This document shows positions 1-8,982 of a DNA stretch of 43,697 nucleotides, piece after piece. The first letter of the stretch is position 1. The number at the start of each line of letters is the position of its first letter. The position numbers and the translations under genes are program-made. Source of the stretch: Chloroflexota bacterium (GTDB lineage Bacteria > Chloroflexota > Ktedonobacteria > Ktedonobacterales > JACDGC01); contig JAJYBV010000019.1 in the NCBI GenBank assembly GCA_021778805.1, positions 1 to 43,697 of the forward strand, given 5' to 3'. The notes beneath the pieces are model-generated. The model searched no databases, was not told where the DNA came from, and saw only the letters and a program-made list of their open reading frames with translations.

Positions 1-114
1 CAGCAGGCGCAACGCCTCGGCTGTACGCTCTACCAAGTCCGGGCTCGTTTATGGGATGACTACCTTACTCAGGAGTTACTCAACCCGCGCATTCCTGTCT
101 TGTCCCATTCGTAA
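1..114 (+). CDS. C-terminal fragment of an unknown protein (cut by window edge)
   Basis: Frame 1 is open from the first base to a TAA at 112-114 and gives 37 residues ending in RIPVLSHS. The fragment is charged and hydrophilic and contains the stretch VRARLWDDYLTQELLNP. No start is visible because the gene begins outside the window. I do not recognise the family. A transposase or other DNA-binding tail is possible but nothing here proves it. The pseudokinase gene to the right converges on it from the opposite strand. Confidence 0.4.
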   Translation, partial: QQAQRLGCTLYQVRARLWDDYLTQELLNPRIPVLSHS

Positions 115-162
115 GCGAAAGTCCTAAGTGTATTAGCTTCTACTTGGATTTTAAACCAAGCA

Positions 163-273
163 ATGCACATACTACCGGAGTATCAAGCAAACTTTGTGGC
201 GTTATTTCTGCTGACACTGCCGGAATTGATTTTGCTGGTTTTGCTGGGTATTGGTTTACTGCAAGTTGCATAG
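163..273 (+). CDS. possible 36-residue single-pass membrane peptide
   Basis: A short ATG-to-TAG frame encodes 36 residues. After a short polar head (MHILPEYQAN) nearly everything is hydrophobic (FVALFLLTLPELILL onward), enough for one membrane helix. No good Shine-Dalgarno sequence precedes the ATG. It lies in the gap between the end of the fragment at 114 and the convergent pseudokinase. It could be a real small membrane protein or chance in a T-rich stretch. I cannot assign a function. Confidence 0.25.
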   Translation: MHILPEYQANFVALFLLTLPELILLVLLGIGLLQVA

Positions 274-287
274 CGCGGTCCCAAACA

Positions 288-1274
288 TTACCGGATAGAT
301 TTTTTGTTATGATTGCCCGGCGCTTGGTGTTTATAAAACTTCAATGGAATCTGCAGCGTTGGTGAAGTTGCGTTGAGTGCGCCTAATCTTACAGTGACGC
401 TTGCCGGTTTATGCGCATCATGTAATATTGCAAGCAGTTCCGCGCCGTTTTGCGGCCTTTCTGCAGGATTTTGCGCAAGGCAGCGCGCAATGAGCGCATC
501 CAGATATTCCGGTGTTTGCGGATTCAAATTGCGCGGGTGAATATCTTTCGGTAAAATATGCGCCATCTCATCGAAAAATTCTTGTGGCGTTTTTGCATGA
601 TATGGCATTTGGCCGGTAAGCGCCTGAAATAAAATAGCGCCATAAGAAAATATATCGCTTGCCCCTGAAACGGGAGCTTGCCTATATTGCTCTGGCGCAA
701 AATATACGGGCTTTGCTGCATGCCCATGCCGATCCAGCAGCAAACCGGAATCAGAGAAAATATAGGTAACACCTAAATCGGTTACTGTAGCGGCGCTGGT
801 GTGGTTTAAAAAGATATTGCGCGGGTTTAAATTTAAGTGGGTAAATCCTTTAGCATGGATATCAGCTAAATATTCCGCCACGCTATGGCTCAATTCTTGT
901 ATTACAGCCATTCGCATTGGCCGTTTTTCCGTAAACAGCCGTGATAATTGCGTATCGTCAAGCCATTGCGAAATAATATAGGGAACACCATCTGCAAGAA
1001 AAAAATCATATATTTGTTCACTATACGGGTTGGCGCACGCTTTCATTGCGCTGCATACACTGCGGAAACGGTATTCATATGGCGCGTCACAAGGATTTAT
1101 AAATAGTTTTTTTACCGCAACGCGGTGTTGTTCTTGCGTATCAAATCCCCAAAACACTGAAGCAGCTGCGCCAGATCCGGCAGATGCGCGGATCGTATAG
1201 CGATTTTGCAGCTGTGTTACTTTATTTGCTGTATGTGCGCCTGATTTTTTCGGTTTATTAAACCAATTTTTCAT
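288..1274 (-). CDS. Ser/Thr kinase-like protein, probable pseudokinase
   Basis: The 328-residue protein has the Hanks-type kinase fold order: a glycine-rich loop (residues 30-43, SAGSGAAASVFWG), the VAVKK lysine (about 55), a catalytic-loop equivalent at 146-153, a DLG motif (166-168) replacing DFG, and an APE-like FAPEQ. The catalytic loop reads HLNLNPRN where active kinases have HRDLKPxN, so the catalytic Asp is Asn148 and the loop Lys is Asn150. The ATP-site lysine and metal-binding Asp166 remain. It probably binds nucleotide without phosphorylating, acting as a scaffold or allosteric partner; this is inference. It has no transmembrane segment or extracellular domain, unlike many bacterial kinases. 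The short tail after residue 285 is unassigned. The HD-domain gene lies 61 bp upstream on the same strand and may be co-transcribed. Confidence 0.8.
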   Translation of the reverse strand: MKNWFNKPKKSGAHTANKVTQLQNRYTIRASAGSGAAASVFWGFDTQEQHRVAVKKLFINPCDAPYEYRFRSVCSAMKACANPYSEQIYDFFLADGVPYIISQWLDDTQLSRLFTEKRPMRMAVIQELSHSVAEYLADIHAKGFTHLNLNPRNIFLNHTSAATVTDLGVTYIFSDSGLLLDRHGHAAKPVYFAPEQYRQAPVSGASDIFSYGAILFQALTGQMPYHAKTPQEFFDEMAHILPKDIHPRNLNPQTPEYLDALIARCLAQNPAERPQNGAELLAILHDAHKPASVTVRLGALNATSPTLQIPLKFYKHQAPGNHNKKSIR

Positions 1275-1335
1275 AACATGGCCTTATCTTTTTTATAAAT
1301 GTGCAGGCTCAGCAAGAACAGCGCCTATTCAATGT

Positions 1336-2736
1336 TCACAAAAAATTGCTTCTAAGAATTGTTTCCATATGCAGCTTTGCCGCTTCGCGAAAATCTTCCA
1401 TAACAATTATTCGTATTCTGCGCTGATAAGTTTCATAGCGTGAAAGATCATCCGGTGTTTGTCCTGTTGCCTCGGTCCACGACATCAGCCGGCGCATACC
1501 AACCGGCGGTGTTTGAAAAAGAACTTTTGTGTTCATCTCCCATTTTTCCGGTTTGGGTATATCGATTAAAACAGCCCATTCCGGAAGCGGTTTCTGTACT
1601 ATTGCGGCTAGTTTCTGCGAAAGCGTTATTTCGGTTTCACAGCGCTTAGCGGCGTCCCAATATAGCGCGCCAACCTTCTGGTAGATTTTGCCGGCCTGAG
1701 CGCTAAGCTCCAGCGCCATTTTATGCGGCTTGCGCAGCTGCAGCCGCCGCGCTAATTCCTGTGAAGCGGCCGGCATATTGGGTTCGGTTAATGCTTGGAG
1801 CAGTGTTTCATCAGTATAGGTAATTAGGTCATCCGGAGGCAGCGTCTCACTGGAAACTGCTTCTTGCACGGCGCGCAGCAACATGGCGGTAAACGCTCTG
1901 CCGGTATGGTGCCAGTAAATATTATCAAACATTTCTTGTCGTGCGTGTGTAAGCGAATTCAAGGGACTAATCCCCTTTGAATCTACCACCAGTTCCATCT
2001 CTCCGCTGCTATCTTCAATGCGCAAACTGCTTAGCAACCGCGCCACATCTACACCGCCGTATGGCACGTTACAGCTTCGCGCGTCTCGCGGAAGATAATC
2101 CAATTTATCAATATCCAGCGCGCCGCTTAATAAATTGCGCAAAACCAGCGCCGCGCCGTGTTCTTTTTCGTTACCGGCTACCAATGCCGCTACTCTGCCG
2201 GGATCGATGTCGTGCGCTAACAGCGCTCCGGCAATTTCGCCGGACATAATGATTGCTGCGCTGTTTATTTCATGCGGAATAATCGGCGCGCCTAATTCCT
2301 CTATGCTATGGGAATATGGATAGTGTCCAATATCATGCAGCAGCGCGGCGGCAAGAAAAATCTGCGGCAATGATTGCTGCAATTCATCCTCAGAAAATTG
2401 CAGACCGCCTTCAGCGCGCTGGGTAAGGCTGCGCAATGCTCGCAACGCTAAATGATAAACACCAATGCTGTGTTCATAGCGCGTGTGGGTAGCGCCCGGC
2501 CAAATACGATATACAAAACCAAGCTGCCTGATTCGCTGAAGTCGCAGAAACGCTTCGGTATTTATTAATTGCGCCGCTAACGCATCTAACGGAACAATAT
2601 CATACACACTATCGCGAATTGTTAATTGTGTATGAGTATCCGGCATTATTCCAAGATATTGTCCAACCGGCGCTGTTTGGTGCGCAATCTGCCGGTTTAG
2701 CGCTTCTGCTTTTGTGCGTTTTCGTCCTTTAATCAT
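1336..2736 (-). CDS. HD-domain phosphohydrolase, YwfO/SAMHD1-like
   Basis: The 466-residue protein has the metal-site motifs of the dNTP triphosphohydrolase-like HD superfamily: THTRYEHSIGVYHLA (His89), ALLHDIGHYPYSHS (His134-Asp135) and LDIDKLDYLPRDA (Asp around 208-210). It also has the RLQRIRQLGF lead-in typical of the B. subtilis YwfO group. Known members hydrolyse dNTPs or other nucleotides with a divalent metal, so a cytosolic role in nucleotide pool control is likely; the exact substrate cannot be read from sequence. About 30 residues before the domain are extra and polar. The chosen ATG has only a weak GCGGAA ribosome site, so a start at Met31 is possible. The pseudokinase follows on the same strand. 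Confidence 0.85.
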   Translation of the reverse strand: MIKGRKRTKAEALNRQIAHQTAPVGQYLGIMPDTHTQLTIRDSVYDIVPLDALAAQLINTEAFLRLQRIRQLGFVYRIWPGATHTRYEHSIGVYHLALRALRSLTQRAEGGLQFSEDELQQSLPQIFLAAALLHDIGHYPYSHSIEELGAPIIPHEINSAAIIMSGEIAGALLAHDIDPGRVAALVAGNEKEHGAALVLRNLLSGALDIDKLDYLPRDARSCNVPYGGVDVARLLSSLRIEDSSGEMELVVDSKGISPLNSLTHARQEMFDNIYWHHTGRAFTAMLLRAVQEAVSSETLPPDDLITYTDETLLQALTEPNMPAASQELARRLQLRKPHKMALELSAQAGKIYQKVGALYWDAAKRCETEITLSQKLAAIVQKPLPEWAVLIDIPKPEKWEMNTKVLFQTPPVGMRRLMSWTEATGQTPDDLSRYETYQRRIRIIVMEDFREAAKLHMETILRSNFL

Positions 2737-2896
2737 CTATTCCGCCGTATTTTCATAATAAACTGTGAAAAAATGTTGTAGATTTTTGCTTGCTCCATAT
2801 CGCAAAATTTGTAATTGGATAGCCATTGTCGCAAAATTTGAAATGCGCCTACATTACATATAGACGCTGAACAATATACTTGTACATACAGGTAAT

Positions 2897-2926
2897 CGGA
2901 TATTTTCTTCATCGCAAAAATATCCG
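2897..2926. repeat. perfect inverted repeat in the divergent 2737-3092 gap
   Basis: CGGATATTTT at 2897-2906 is repeated as its exact reverse complement at 2917-2926, with a 10-base spacer. It sits between the divergent HD-domain and thioesterase genes, has no T run after it, and so looks more like an operator or an mRNA hairpin than a terminator. The rest of this 356-bp gap is AT-rich with no coding frame I can support. Confidence 0.45.
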
Positions 2927-3092
2927 AGTTGGCGCCAAATGAAAGGTTTGGTATTAAGATAGATTAAGAGTGATCTGCCTTGAACATGATATCATGTATA
3001 GAGAAATTTCGCTTGAACCATACCAAACGGAATATGCAGCGCTGAATTGACGGCGCAGCAATACATAAAAATGAAAGCAGAAGTTAAGAACC

Positions 3093-3563
3093 ATGAGTGG
3101 AAAAACCGTAGCGCAATCAAAAATTGTTATGGCGCGAACCATGCAGCCAACAGACGCAAATGGCTATGGCAATGTGCATGGCGGCGTTATTATGCGTTTT
3201 GTCGATGAGGCTGCCGGCTCAGCGGCAATTCGGCATACATCGGGGCGCTGCGTAACAGCTTCGATAGATTATATGAGCTTTGAACAACCGGTATATATCG
3301 GAGATTTGGTGACCATCGAGGCGTTTTTAACCTATGTTGGAAAAACATCCATTGAAGCTCAGTGTAATGTTACCGCGGAAAATTTAATTACCGGCGAGCC
3401 AAGGCACATTTCAACTTGTTATATGGTGTTTGTTCATATAGATGAGCATGGCAAACCAATACCTGCCCCTGATCTGGTGTTAGAAACTGAGGCGGATAAA
3501 GCAAATTATGAAAACGCGCTGAAGCGCCGCGAACTGCGCGCGCAATTGCGCCATCACCGCTAA
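3093..3563 (+). CDS. hotdog-fold acyl-CoA thioesterase (YciA/BFIT type)
   Basis: The 156-residue protein matches the acyl-CoA hydrolase hotdog family. The helix-turn motif DANGYGNVHGGVIMRFVDEA (about residues 21-40) carries the conserved Asn, His-Gly-Gly and Asp used in thioester hydrolysis. It is followed by the strands SIDYMSFEQPVYIGDLV and the family ending CYMVFVHID. Such enzymes hydrolyse acyl-CoA to free acid and CoA in the cytosol. The length is normal for a single-hotdog protein. The GNAT gene starts 3 bp after its stop, so the two are almost certainly one transcript. The acyl chain preference is unknown. Confidence 0.88.
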   Translation: MSGKTVAQSKIVMARTMQPTDANGYGNVHGGVIMRFVDEAAGSAAIRHTSGRCVTASIDYMSFEQPVYIGDLVTIEAFLTYVGKTSIEAQCNVTAENLITGEPRHISTCYMVFVHIDEHGKPIPAPDLVLETEADKANYENALKRRELRAQLRHHR

Positions 3564-3565
3564 CC

Positions 3566-4510
3566 ATGCATACGGCACGCTATACTATTGCCCCATTTGC
3601 TGAAAAAGATCTGGCTGAGGCATTTATCGTTTCCGTATTGGCGTTTCCCGATAGTGGGGAAGATTGGCGCCGCGCGGATGAAACTGCGCGGCAAAACTGG
3701 CTGAGCTGGGGTAAACACTGGGCTGACTGGCTGACGGCGCAAAATGGAACCGCCATGTGGGCGGCAAAAGATGCCGCTTCCGGCGCAATGATTGGTTATG
3801 CGCGCGCCGTGCGCGATGTACTTCATAAAACAGACTATCTGACGGATTTGTATGTTTTGCCGCAATGGCAAGGCGCCGGGCTGGGAACATTGCTTTTGCA
3901 AAAAGTGATGCCGCGCCGCATTGAATCCGGCTGGACCAGAGCGATTATTTCCACAGATAATCCTGCGGCGCGGCGCTTATATGCGCAGTGGGGCGTGCAT
4001 CCGGCGGCAATTGCAAATCAGTATACGGCAAGACTGGGTACTTTACCGGAAATTCGCCCTGATATTCAGATTTTACGGGTAGATTCCATCGTTTGGGAAC
4101 AGCGAAACCGCGATATCCTTCAATTTTATGAGGCAATGCGCGGGCCATTCAGTTTTCCCATTTTTGATTTGTATGTAAATCCTCCTGCTGCATTATTCGT
4201 TGCGCTGACAGATGACGGCGCGCTACGCGGCTGTGGCGCGCGCATTGCAGAATGTATTGGGCCGGTTATTGCCGCCGATGAAAAAATATTGCATGCATTG
4301 CTGGATGCGCTGCTGCTTAGCGCGCACGCATCGTCGCTGGAGTATGTTGTATTTTGGGCAGATGAACGGAGCTTCGCTGCGGTTGATTATTTGCGGCGGC
4401 GCGGCGTGCGTTATGTTACAGGTGAATCTTCAGCGCTGTTAACGTCACCCGGAGCAGATGTAAAGTGGCTGAGCCAATCATTACTTATTGCGCCGCCATA
4501 TTTGCTATGA
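3566..4510 (+). CDS. GNAT-family N-acetyltransferase
   Basis: The 314-residue protein has a complete GNAT domain in its first half (about residues 5-165). The acetyl-CoA-binding signature is LYVLPQWQGAGLGTLLLQ (Q-x-x-G-x-G loop), followed by the NPAARRLYAQWGV helix typical of motif B. The second half (about 170-314) keeps GNAT-like strand and helix spacing but lacks a clear acetyl-CoA loop, so it may be a degenerate second GNAT domain. The family transfers acetyl groups from acetyl-CoA to amines; the substrate is unknown. It follows the thioesterase after 3 bp, which suggests translational coupling. Confidence 0.85.
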   Translation: MHTARYTIAPFAEKDLAEAFIVSVLAFPDSGEDWRRADETARQNWLSWGKHWADWLTAQNGTAMWAAKDAASGAMIGYARAVRDVLHKTDYLTDLYVLPQWQGAGLGTLLLQKVMPRRIESGWTRAIISTDNPAARRLYAQWGVHPAAIANQYTARLGTLPEIRPDIQILRVDSIVWEQRNRDILQFYEAMRGPFSFPIFDLYVNPPAALFVALTDDGALRGCGARIAECIGPVIAADEKILHALLDALLLSAHASSLEYVVFWADERSFAAVDYLRRRGVRYVTGESSALLTSPGADVKWLSQSLLIAPPYLL

Positions 4511-4702
4511 AATATCGTATGCTCTGAATCAACAGTATAAAGCAAACCCAAAGCGCCAATCGGTCGTTTTTGCTTCGATTTTTGAAATTACCAACCCCAA
4601 TTTTTTGAAAAGAAAGAAATTTTGTAATAAAAACGCATATTTCGTTACCAAATCCCCTTGAAAATCGTCAAAACTTTGAAACGATTGAAGAGAGGGGAAT
4701 AC

Positions 4703-6127
4703 ATGCGCAGTTTGCTTGTAACGAAAACAACACCGGAGCGCTGGTTAATTGCCGTTGCCGGAACAACAGCAGAACATCGGGTAATTGTAAGTATTGCTGG
4801 CGCAATATTGTTGCAAAGCGCAAATGAAATTCCCCACCAACTTTTTGAATCCGTTATTGGCCCTGTTGCCCTGTTGCTGCCGTTCTGTTTTACTGGCTTC
4901 AGCCTTGCGCTTGCCGCCTACGCTTTTTTAACTGCAGCGAATGCATTAAAGCCCACGCGGTTCCTCATCAATCGCCGCGCTGTCATCATATTGGTCATTG
5001 TGCTGTTTACTGCTGCAACATTCGGCGTATATGGCGTAACTTTTATGATGAAAAACAGCTTTTCCTCGGCGCCCTTATATTCAAATGACGGCACAACCAT
5101 TGATCAATCCGCCGCTATTACTTTATTGAACGGCAAAGACCCTTATGGCGGAGTGAATATTATTACTGCAATGCATGCATTGGGGCAATCCGGAGAATTT
5201 ACTACGCCATTGCGGCAAGGTCCGTTTCAGAAAAATAATTGGCTGGATTATCCCTCACCACAAACATTAAATCAACTGGTTGTTCGGCAAGAACAATCTG
5301 TTGCGCCGGTGACTGCTGGGATAGAAACGCAAGTCAGTTATCCTGCCGGCGCGTTTTTATGGGTATTACCGCTGGCTTGGCTGAAATTTCCGTCAGTTGT
5401 TCTTGTTTCGGTATTGGCGCTGCTTGTGTTTGCCGCAATTGCGCTAAAATCGGTTGGCGCAGAGCATCGTCCATGGATTGCGCTGCTGTTTTTGGCAGAT
5501 TTGCCGCTGCTGTACGCTGCGGGAGTTGGTTCGCTGGATGTGATTATGATTGCGCTGACTGCAATATTTTGGATTATGTGGAAAAAGCCATATATTTCAA
5601 CCATTGCTTTAGGCTTAGCGCTTGCAACAAAACAACAGGCAATATTTTTTGCAATATTTTTTGCGATATTTCTGTTTTATCAAATCGGTTTACAGAAAAC
5701 ATTACTGCGCATTGCCGCCGCTTCCGCTTTATTTCTTGCTTTGAACGCGCCGTTTATAATTTGGAATCCCGCTGCGTGGCTTTCGGGGAATATGGCGCCG
5801 ATAACAGACCCCATGTTTCCGTTAGGATCGGGGCTGATAGCGTTATCTGCAGCGCGCCTGCTGCCATTGTTTTCACAGCATGTTTATACAATTTTGGAAT
5901 TCGCCGCGTTTGCGGCTGCAATATATTGGTATTTCCGTATTGGGGCGCAAAAATATCCTGCAATGGGATTTTTATTGGCAATGGCTCCATTTTGGTTTGC
6001 TTGGCGAAGTTTACCATCTTATTTTGAATTTTTTGCGCTGCCAGCCTTGGTATTTTGGCTGGCGCAGCAAGTCCGCGGTAAAGCGGATGCATTGCGGGCT
6101 GTAACACCTGCAATTTCGGAGGGTTGA
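4703..6127 (+). CDS. polytopic membrane protein, GT87-like glycosyltransferase (GT-C)
   Basis: A 474-residue integral membrane protein with about ten hydrophobic helices. Between the third and fourth helices is a long outward loop (about residues 100-200) containing ANALKPTRF, NGKDPYGG and YPAGAFLWVLP. A loop with aligned Asp/Tyr-Pro-Pro-like motifs followed by helix bundles fits DUF2029/GT87 polyprenyl-phosphate-sugar transferases. In known members the sugar goes to cell-envelope glycans outside the membrane. An upstream in-frame ATG at 4658 exists, but the start at 4703 is better because AGAGGGG lies just before it. The similar protein at 6137 follows 9 bp downstream, so they form a pair. 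Confidence 0.6.
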   Translation: MRSLLVTKTTPERWLIAVAGTTAEHRVIVSIAGAILLQSANEIPHQLFESVIGPVALLLPFCFTGFSLALAAYAFLTAANALKPTRFLINRRAVIILVIVLFTAATFGVYGVTFMMKNSFSSAPLYSNDGTTIDQSAAITLLNGKDPYGGVNIITAMHALGQSGEFTTPLRQGPFQKNNWLDYPSPQTLNQLVVRQEQSVAPVTAGIETQVSYPAGAFLWVLPLAWLKFPSVVLVSVLALLVFAAIALKSVGAEHRPWIALLFLADLPLLYAAGVGSLDVIMIALTAIFWIMWKKPYISTIALGLALATKQQAIFFAIFFAIFLFYQIGLQKTLLRIAAASALFLALNAPFIIWNPAAWLSGNMAPITDPMFPLGSGLIALSAARLLPLFSQHVYTILEFAAFAAAIYWYFRIGAQKYPAMGFLLAMAPFWFAWRSLPSYFEFFALPALVFWLAQQVRGKADALRAVTPAISEG

Positions 6128-6136
6128 TATATTCAA

Positions 6137-7582
6137 ATGGATGCGAAGTTTATCATAAAAACGATGGATCAGCCATCGACGGATACATTATCGAAAATTT
6201 TTGATGTGATTATGACTCCCCAAGCTGTTTGGGGAACATGGCTGATAATTCAAATTATTATGGGCGCAAACTTGCTGTTGGGCCATCACTATTCTGATCC
6301 GGAGTTTTATCAATACGCCGGTTACTTTGCGCAGGGAAAATTGCCCTATATTAACTTTCCGGTAGAATATCCGCCACTTGCCTTGATCTTAATTTTACTT
6401 CCCGCGGTACCCTTGCTGCCATTTTCGCAAATTGCCCCTCACCCGTATCCATCAATTTTAGCAATTTCTACGGCAGATCCTCGCGTGCAGGCATATGGTA
6501 TTGTATTTGGCGTTATGATGTCACTGGTTAGCGCATTAACACTCTATGCGGTTATGCGTTGCGCTAAAGCGCTGAATATCCGCCGCCGCGCCGCGATAGA
6601 AAGCGGCTACGTATATACTTTGCTGACTTTGGCGACAGGCGCCATTTTGCAAAAATTTGAATTAGTTGTTGGCGTCCTTATGCTGCTGGCTGTGGTAGAT
6701 TTAGCGCGTAAACATGAAGGTCGCGCTTGGTTTTGGCTGGCCATGGCCACATTAATAAAGGGATATCCTATATTACTGGCGCCGCTGTTTATTGTTTGGA
6801 TGCTGCTGCGCGGCCGATTTACTGTAAAAACCGTAGCTTATTCAGTTCTTGGCGGTTCAGTTGCTTCTCTTGCGCTGACACTGCCTTTTATCATACGCTC
6901 TGGTATCCATCCTTTTATTCACGCAATTATGTATCATGTAAATCGCGGCGTGGAAATTGAAACAATCTGGTCCAGCGTTATGATGGTGATTGGCTGGATA
7001 AACCAAACGGTTCCTATTTCTTATTATAATCCCGCAGACCTCTCCGATGATATTTGGAGTCCGGCCGGAGCAGCGATCATGTCGCTGGCTACCCCGCTTT
7101 TGCTGGCTGCAGTTATTTGGGGATATATTATACTGACACGCCGGTTAAAATCAATGAATGAGCTGAAGATTTTTGAATTAATAAAACAGCAAGAATCTGC
7201 TATGGTACTCATACATGTCAGCTTAATCATTGTATTGGCGTTTTTGCTTACATTCCGCGCGCTTGGTTCGCATTACCTTGTAGACGCTTTGCCGTTATTG
7301 GCAATATTACGTTTGCCTCGCAAAGGCACTTGGCTGCCATTGGCGCTAATGACCATAGGATTTGTTTTGGGGCAATTTGTAATTACGATATTTCCACAGC
7401 TTTTAGCGCTGGACCCAAATGCAGAGGCGTTGTTGCTTTGGCGAAATATCTTTTTAGTCAGCGGATTTATTTTCTATATTCGCGCGCAAGTGCTGCCTGC
7501 GCCAAAAGAAGTTAGAGCGCTTGCCGCAGAAAATATCCTGACACTGAAACCGCAGCCGGAAAAAGCTGCCGCTTCGGTATAA
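6137..7582 (+). CDS. second polytopic GT87-like membrane glycosyltransferase
   Basis: A 481-residue membrane protein with about ten helices. Diagnostic stretches are VEYPPLALILILLP early on and ATLIKGYPILLAPLFIVW in the middle. This P-P-L followed by K-x-Y/P-x-L pattern is common in GT-C mannosyl- or arabinosyltransferase-like proteins of the DUF2029 group. It probably moves a sugar from a lipid carrier to an envelope glycan (inference). GGAGGG lies about 13 bases before the chosen ATG, which is slightly long; an ATG at 6164 is an alternative. It ends 16 bp before repeat copy A, whose GC-rich hairpin may serve as its terminator. Confidence 0.6.
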   Translation: MDAKFIIKTMDQPSTDTLSKIFDVIMTPQAVWGTWLIIQIIMGANLLLGHHYSDPEFYQYAGYFAQGKLPYINFPVEYPPLALILILLPAVPLLPFSQIAPHPYPSILAISTADPRVQAYGIVFGVMMSLVSALTLYAVMRCAKALNIRRRAAIESGYVYTLLTLATGAILQKFELVVGVLMLLAVVDLARKHEGRAWFWLAMATLIKGYPILLAPLFIVWMLLRGRFTVKTVAYSVLGGSVASLALTLPFIIRSGIHPFIHAIMYHVNRGVEIETIWSSVMMVIGWINQTVPISYYNPADLSDDIWSPAGAAIMSLATPLLLAAVIWGYIILTRRLKSMNELKIFELIKQQESAMVLIHVSLIIVLAFLLTFRALGSHYLVDALPLLAILRLPRKGTWLPLALMTIGFVLGQFVITIFPQLLALDPNAEALLLWRNIFLVSGFIFYIRAQVLPAPKEVRALAAENILTLKPQPEKAAASV

Positions 7583-7598
7583 GGTACGATATTTTTTT

Positions 7599-7885
7599 GA
7601 ACTTCTCAAAAGGGTATTGATAAGATCCGCAAAGAGGGACAAGATCTACGGAAAGCAAAAGATATGGCGCGGCATAGGCGCCGGGTGACAAGGGCGACCG
7701 CAAGGGTCGCCCCTATTTTATTGCAGTGCCACTTGTGTACTGTGCGGTGTTTCATTTTTATAAAAAATGTATTTGGGGACACCCCAAGCCTCGCGCAAGG
7801 GTCATCCGCCCCTTACGAATCCCAGGCTGTTGCAGCCGCGCTGTTGTTAGCATAGCCATTCCTGGCTTTACCACCTGAATATGTA
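7599..7885 (+). mobile_element. MITE-like repeat, copy A
   Basis: A non-coding element of about 287 bp shared with copies at 33069, 38704 and 42666. The left end (GAACTTCTCAAAAGGGTATT) and right end (CCACCTGAATATGTA, inverted) are degenerate versions of the terminal repeat TAACTAYTCAGGAGG. GTACGATATTTTTT occurs at 7584-7597 and again at 7883-7896, consistent with a target-site duplication overlapping the right end. Inside, GGGCGACC (7692-7699) pairs with GGTCGCCC (7705-7712), and TTTGGGG and ACCCCAAG form further foldback. There is no reading frame for a transposase, so it would depend on one supplied in trans. It fills most of the 458-bp gap between 7582 and 8041. Confidence 0.75.
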
Positions 7886-8040
7886 CGATATTTTTTGACA
7901 AAATGATCAAGTTGGGCTAACGTTTGTATTGAAGTGTTATACTGGTGATATGGGTTTGCAGCAGTCAAACATGTTATACAAGTAATGGATATTAGGTAAC
8001 ATGGCTTGCTTGCCGTTATTTGAGATATGGAGGTCTCAAT

Positions 8041-8859
8041 GTGTCTACACCGGTTCAAACAATATCACCGCAAGCAGCGTCTTTGTTTGCGTCGCTGGCC
8101 GAAGCTCAGTTAGAAACCGGAGCAATTGACGCCTTTAGCGGAGGATCCTCTGCTTCCGGGTCAACTTCGTCTTCATCATCAACCGGTTCCGGTTTAAATT
8201 TTGCTTCATTGCTATCAGATGTACTGTCTATAGATGGCAGCGGAACATCTTCATCATTGTTATCAGCGCTTGGTTCAAGCGGGCTTTCCGGGCTAAGCCC
8301 AACTGTGCTGAATGCGCTGCTAGGGTCTGGCTCTGCAACCGGATCTTCCGCAACAGGAACTTCGATTGCGCAGACGGCAATATCGTTAGCAAACGACCTT
8401 ACCGGCCCGAATAACACTTCCTTTAACCCGGTTACAACGCCGCAAACAGCACAGCAGGTGTGGAATAATCCACAGTGGGGTAACGGAAACATTCAATGTG
8501 TTGCCTTTGTTGCCGGCGCGTATCAGCAAGCTGGTTTGCAGTTGCCCGTAACACCAAACGCGGCAGATTTTTGGCCAGCGTATGCCAACCGCGCCGGATT
8601 TTCCGAGATTCCAAACGGACAAGGTATGCCGCAGCCGGGTGATATTATTGTAATGGGCGGCGGCGCACAGGGATTGGGCCATGTAGCTATTGTTACAGCG
8701 GTTATTCCTCCCAGTGGAACTACTTCGGGAGAAATTAGTTTAGCGCAGGCAAATTCGCCGGCTTCGCAAACGAATATGACCATTGCGCCTTCCGGAGCAG
8801 TAGATTCGTGGCAAGGTATGCCGGTGCTTGGTTTTATACGTCCGCAACAGGCGCAATAA
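8041..8859 (+). CDS. CHAP-domain protein, probable peptidoglycan amidase/peptidase
   Basis: Starting at the GTG at 8041 (GGAGG at 8029-8033) gives 272 residues; a TTG at 8020 in the same frame lacks that support. Residues 1-115 are Ser/Gly/Thr-rich and low complexity. Residues 140-265 form a CHAP domain: Cys153 in NIQCVAFVAGAY is the expected nucleophile, and His214 in GLGHVAIVTAV is its partner, with PQPGDIIVMGGG between them. CHAP enzymes cut peptide or amide bonds in peptidoglycan. No classic signal peptide is visible, so the export route is unclear. It is followed, after a promoter, by the attenuator at 8921. Confidence 0.8.
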   Translation: MSTPVQTISPQAASLFASLAEAQLETGAIDAFSGGSSASGSTSSSSSTGSGLNFASLLSDVLSIDGSGTSSSLLSALGSSGLSGLSPTVLNALLGSGSATGSSATGTSIAQTAISLANDLTGPNNTSFNPVTTPQTAQQVWNNPQWGNGNIQCVAFVAGAYQQAGLQLPVTPNAADFWPAYANRAGFSEIPNGQGMPQPGDIIVMGGGAQGLGHVAIVTAVIPPSGTTSGEISLAQANSPASQTNMTIAPSGAVDSWQGMPVLGFIRPQQAQ

Positions 8860-8920
8860 CCAGTGAATGCGCAAAACCGCGGTGAATGGCGCTTATTTCT
8901 GGCGTCTTTTTCGCAAGCAG

Positions 8921-8949
8921 TTGACATATTTGCGCATATGCGTTATAGT
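8921..8949 (+). promoter_or_regulatory. strong sigma-70-type promoter of the cmoA-aroH leader
   Basis: TTGACA at 8921-8926 and TATAGT at 8944-8949 are separated by exactly 17 bp, close to the ideal vegetative promoter. The expected transcription start near 8956 puts the leader-peptide ATG at 8983 about 27 nt into the transcript. Confidence 0.8.
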
Positions 8950-8982
8950 GGAAATATCATAAAAATTGGAAATGGTACATAT

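Noticed and set aside
7599-7885. Small ORFs within the repeat copies (for example near 7664-7855)
   Set aside because: The frames are not kept between copies A, C and D, so the elements are non-coding.
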